16,049 bases of DNA from contig CAIVQI010000256.1 of assembly GCA_903908015.1 (NCBI GenBank), positions 1 to 16,049 on the forward strand, in the 5' to 3' direction. The DNA is from an uncultured Bacteroidota bacterium (lineage in GTDB: Bacteria; Bacteroidota; Bacteroidia; UBA7662). Shown in pieces: positions 14,701 through 16,049 of the stretch. The notes below the pieces were generated by a model, which worked only from the letters and a program-made list of their open reading frames with translations, was not told the DNA's origin and did not search any database. The position numbers and the translations under genes are program-made. Within the stretch, counting starts at the first letter, position 1; each line of letters starts with the position of its first letter.

Positions 14701-15342
14701 TTAAATGCCCGCCCACTTAGCCGGATTTTCCCTCCATTGTTTTAACAATTCTTCTTCACCTGCGGATAGTTCACCCGATAATCGGGCTACATGCAGCAGG
14801 GTGGGGTAGTCGCACAAACTAAAGAATGGAATCTTGGCTTCGTTGAATAGTGTTTGTGCTTGCTTGAAGCCATAACTAAAGACCGATACAATACAAAGTA
14901 TCCTCATGCCCGCTTCTTGAACCGCTTTGGCGGCCTTAAGCGAACTTCCACCCGTCGAAATTAAATCCTCAACAAGTACGATTCCCGAATCAGGGAATAT
15001 TTGCCCCTCAATCTGCTGGCCGCGGCCATGTTGCTTGGGTTCAGGTCGTACATACAGTAAAGGCAATTGAAGCCGATCGGCCACCAAAGCCGCTTGGGGG
15101 ATCCCTGCCGTGGCAACGCCCGCAATTGCCCGAACATCTGGAACATGTTGCCGAATGTGATACGTCAACGCATCAGCGATGTAAGTCCGGGCATAGGGAT
15201 CGCCCAAGGTAAGCCGGTTGTCGCAGTAAATGGGCGATAACCAACCACTCGCCCATTGAAATGGCGATTTTGGGGATAAACTAACGGCTTTTATTTTTAG
15301 CAGAAGTTTCGCAATTTGTTCTGCCGTTTCTTGTGGATTCAT
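14701..15342 (-). CDS. pyrE: Orotate phosphoribosyltransferase
   Basis: PyrE joins orotate to PRPP to give orotidine 5'-monophosphate, the fifth step of de novo pyrimidine synthesis, in the cytoplasm. The 213-residue length is typical. Visible motifs are FQWASGWLSPIYCDNR (28-43, orotate-binding side), GVATAGIPQAALVADR (75-90), the mobile catalytic loop KQHGRG (103-108), and the PRPP-binding signature VLVEDLISTGGSS (122-134). The ATG at 15340-15342 lies two bases from the divergent Nudix ATG. A perfect -7 element at 15348-15355 would place transcription start at about the ATG itself, suggesting a leaderless or nearly leaderless message. DUF6702 follows 40 bases downstream. No other pyrimidine gene is nearby. 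Confidence 0.96.
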   Translation of the reverse strand: MNPQETAEQIAKLLLKIKAVSLSPKSPFQWASGWLSPIYCDNRLTLGDPYARTYIADALTYHIRQHVPDVRAIAGVATAGIPQAALVADRLQLPLLYVRPEPKQHGRGQQIEGQIFPDSGIVLVEDLISTGGSSLKAAKAVQEAGMRILCIVSVFSYGFKQAQTLFNEAKIPFFSLCDYPTLLHVARLSGELSAGEEELLKQWRENPAKWAGI

Positions 15343-15344
15343 AC

Positions 15345-16028
15345 ATGCAAAAATACCTCATTTTTTTTTCGGATCGTGTCATCCGCGTCGCATCAAACGA
15401 ACCATGGACGCCCCGGATGGGTCGGGTTGTGTTGCAAGGATTGGGGGTTCATGACCTTCATCGCTGGTTAAAAAAATTGGAGCAGGATACGGGCATTAGA
15501 GAAATTACCTGGCAAGTAGATGATCCAGCAGCTGCTTTCCATGAATTTGTTCATTCGTTGAAGATGATTCAGGCCGCAGGCGGGGTGGTTACTTTAGGAG
15601 GAAAGGCATTATTTATTTTCCGATTTGGTCGCTGGGATCTGCCAAAAGGGAAGATGGAACTTGGAGAATCGCCAGAACAAACGGCATTGAGGGAGGTTGA
15701 GGAAGAGTGTGGTGTAGGTGGATTAAAGCTCGAACGTAGTTTTTCGGATACTTTCCACATCTATCCATACGAGGGACAATACGTAGTCAAGCAAACGTTT
15801 TGGTTTGGAATGTCGACCTGCCATAGTGGTTTGCTGAAACCACAGATTGAGGAGGGGATCGAAAAGGTGGCCTGGATTGAGCCGTCGCTTTGGGACAGCA
15901 TTGTTATCCCCCAGACATATCCATCCCTATGGCCTTTGTTAGTAGAAGCAAAGCAATGGATGCTTCCGAAGACCGAATTAGAGGACCAAAGGGGCGACCC
16001 CCCCTCCCTTCACAGCTTTACCGAGTAG
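15345..16028 (+). CDS. Nudix hydrolase with extra N-terminal domain
   Basis: Nudix enzymes hydrolyse nucleoside diphosphate-linked compounds with Mg2+. The 227-residue protein has a complete Nudix box at 102-124: Gly102, Glu108, Arg116-Glu117, Glu120-Glu121, Gly123, fitting Gx5Ex7REUxEExGU with no missing residue. A preceding WDLPKGKMELGE (97-108) is typical. Residues 1-80 form an additional domain (LIFFSDRVIRVAS; FHEFVHSLKMIQAAGG at 65-80) without a motif I can name; Bacteroidota Nudix proteins next to pyrE often carry such a segment. The ATG at 15345 fits better than GTG 15333, which would overlap pyrE. A nine-T tract (15361-15369) follows the fifth codon. No promoter matching TAnnTTTG is seen upstream; any promoter must lie inside pyrE. 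The substrate is unknown. Confidence 0.92.
   Translation: MQKYLIFFSDRVIRVASNEPWTPRMGRVVLQGLGVHDLHRWLKKLEQDTGIREITWQVDDPAAAFHEFVHSLKMIQAAGGVVTLGGKALFIFRFGRWDLPKGKMELGESPEQTALREVEEECGVGGLKLERSFSDTFHIYPYEGQYVVKQTFWFGMSTCHSGLLKPQIEEGIEKVAWIEPSLWDSIVIPQTYPSLWPLLVEAKQWMLPKTELEDQRGDPPSLHSFTE
15348..15355 (-). promoter_or_regulatory. -7 promoter element of pyrE, inside the Nudix gene
   Basis: Minus-strand TATTTTTG is an exact TAnnTTTG match that ends five bases before the pyrE ATG. It is made of codons 2-4 of the divergent Nudix gene. Transcription starting about 6-7 bases past the motif would begin at or just inside the pyrE start codon. Confidence 0.55.
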
Positions 16029-16049
16029 GTAAGCGCAAGCCTTCAGGCA

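Overview
The window is chromosomal DNA from a member of the Bacteroidota. Three lines of evidence support this. A large surface protein carries the gliding-motility-type (type B) C-terminal sorting domain of the type IX secretion system. At least four sites match the Bacteroidota -7 promoter element TAnnTTTG, most of them about 20 bases before a start codon. The gene set also includes families typical of the phylum, such as DUF6702, the secreted family usually labelled 'asparagine synthetase B', and the pyrE/Nudix divergent pair. Most starts lack a clear Shine-Dalgarno sequence, which is also usual there. Base composition is near 50% GC, and I cannot place the order or genus. I see no insertion sequence, phage gene, CRISPR array or rRNA.

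Layout. Bases 1-3408 hold the 3' part of a giant exported adhesin-like protein whose start lies left of the window. A tRNA-Lys(UUU) with its own promoter follows (3530-3605). On the minus strand a probable operon runs pdxH (vitamin B6 cofactor synthesis), then a NarL/LuxR-type response regulator, then a 7TMR-DISM histidine kinase (6984 down to 3664, gaps of 28-29 bases). On the plus strand follow a YqgE-family gene, an ApbE-type FAD:protein FMN transferase lipoprotein, and a secreted protein of the misnamed 'asparagine synthetase B' family (7037-9971), each within a few bases of the next. Convergent to these is pcm (10688-10020).

Divergent from pcm is a tightly coupled trio (10819-14083): a Gfo/Idh/MocA dehydrogenase, a lipoprotein of unknown function, and a membrane sugar-1-phosphate transferase that would start a lipid-linked glycan. 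The two junctions are 4-base ATGA and GTGA overlaps, so the lipoprotein probably serves the same surface-polysaccharide process. The window ends with pyrE plus a DUF6702 gene on the minus strand and a divergent Nudix hydrolase. The pyrE and Nudix start codons are two bases apart, and the apparent pyrE promoter lies inside the Nudix coding sequence.

Most genes are ordinary chromosomal genes. The least understood parts are the secreted 'AsnB-like' protein (with a nine-G tract in its coding sequence), the lipoprotein inside the glycan trio, and the promoter architecture of the divergent pairs.
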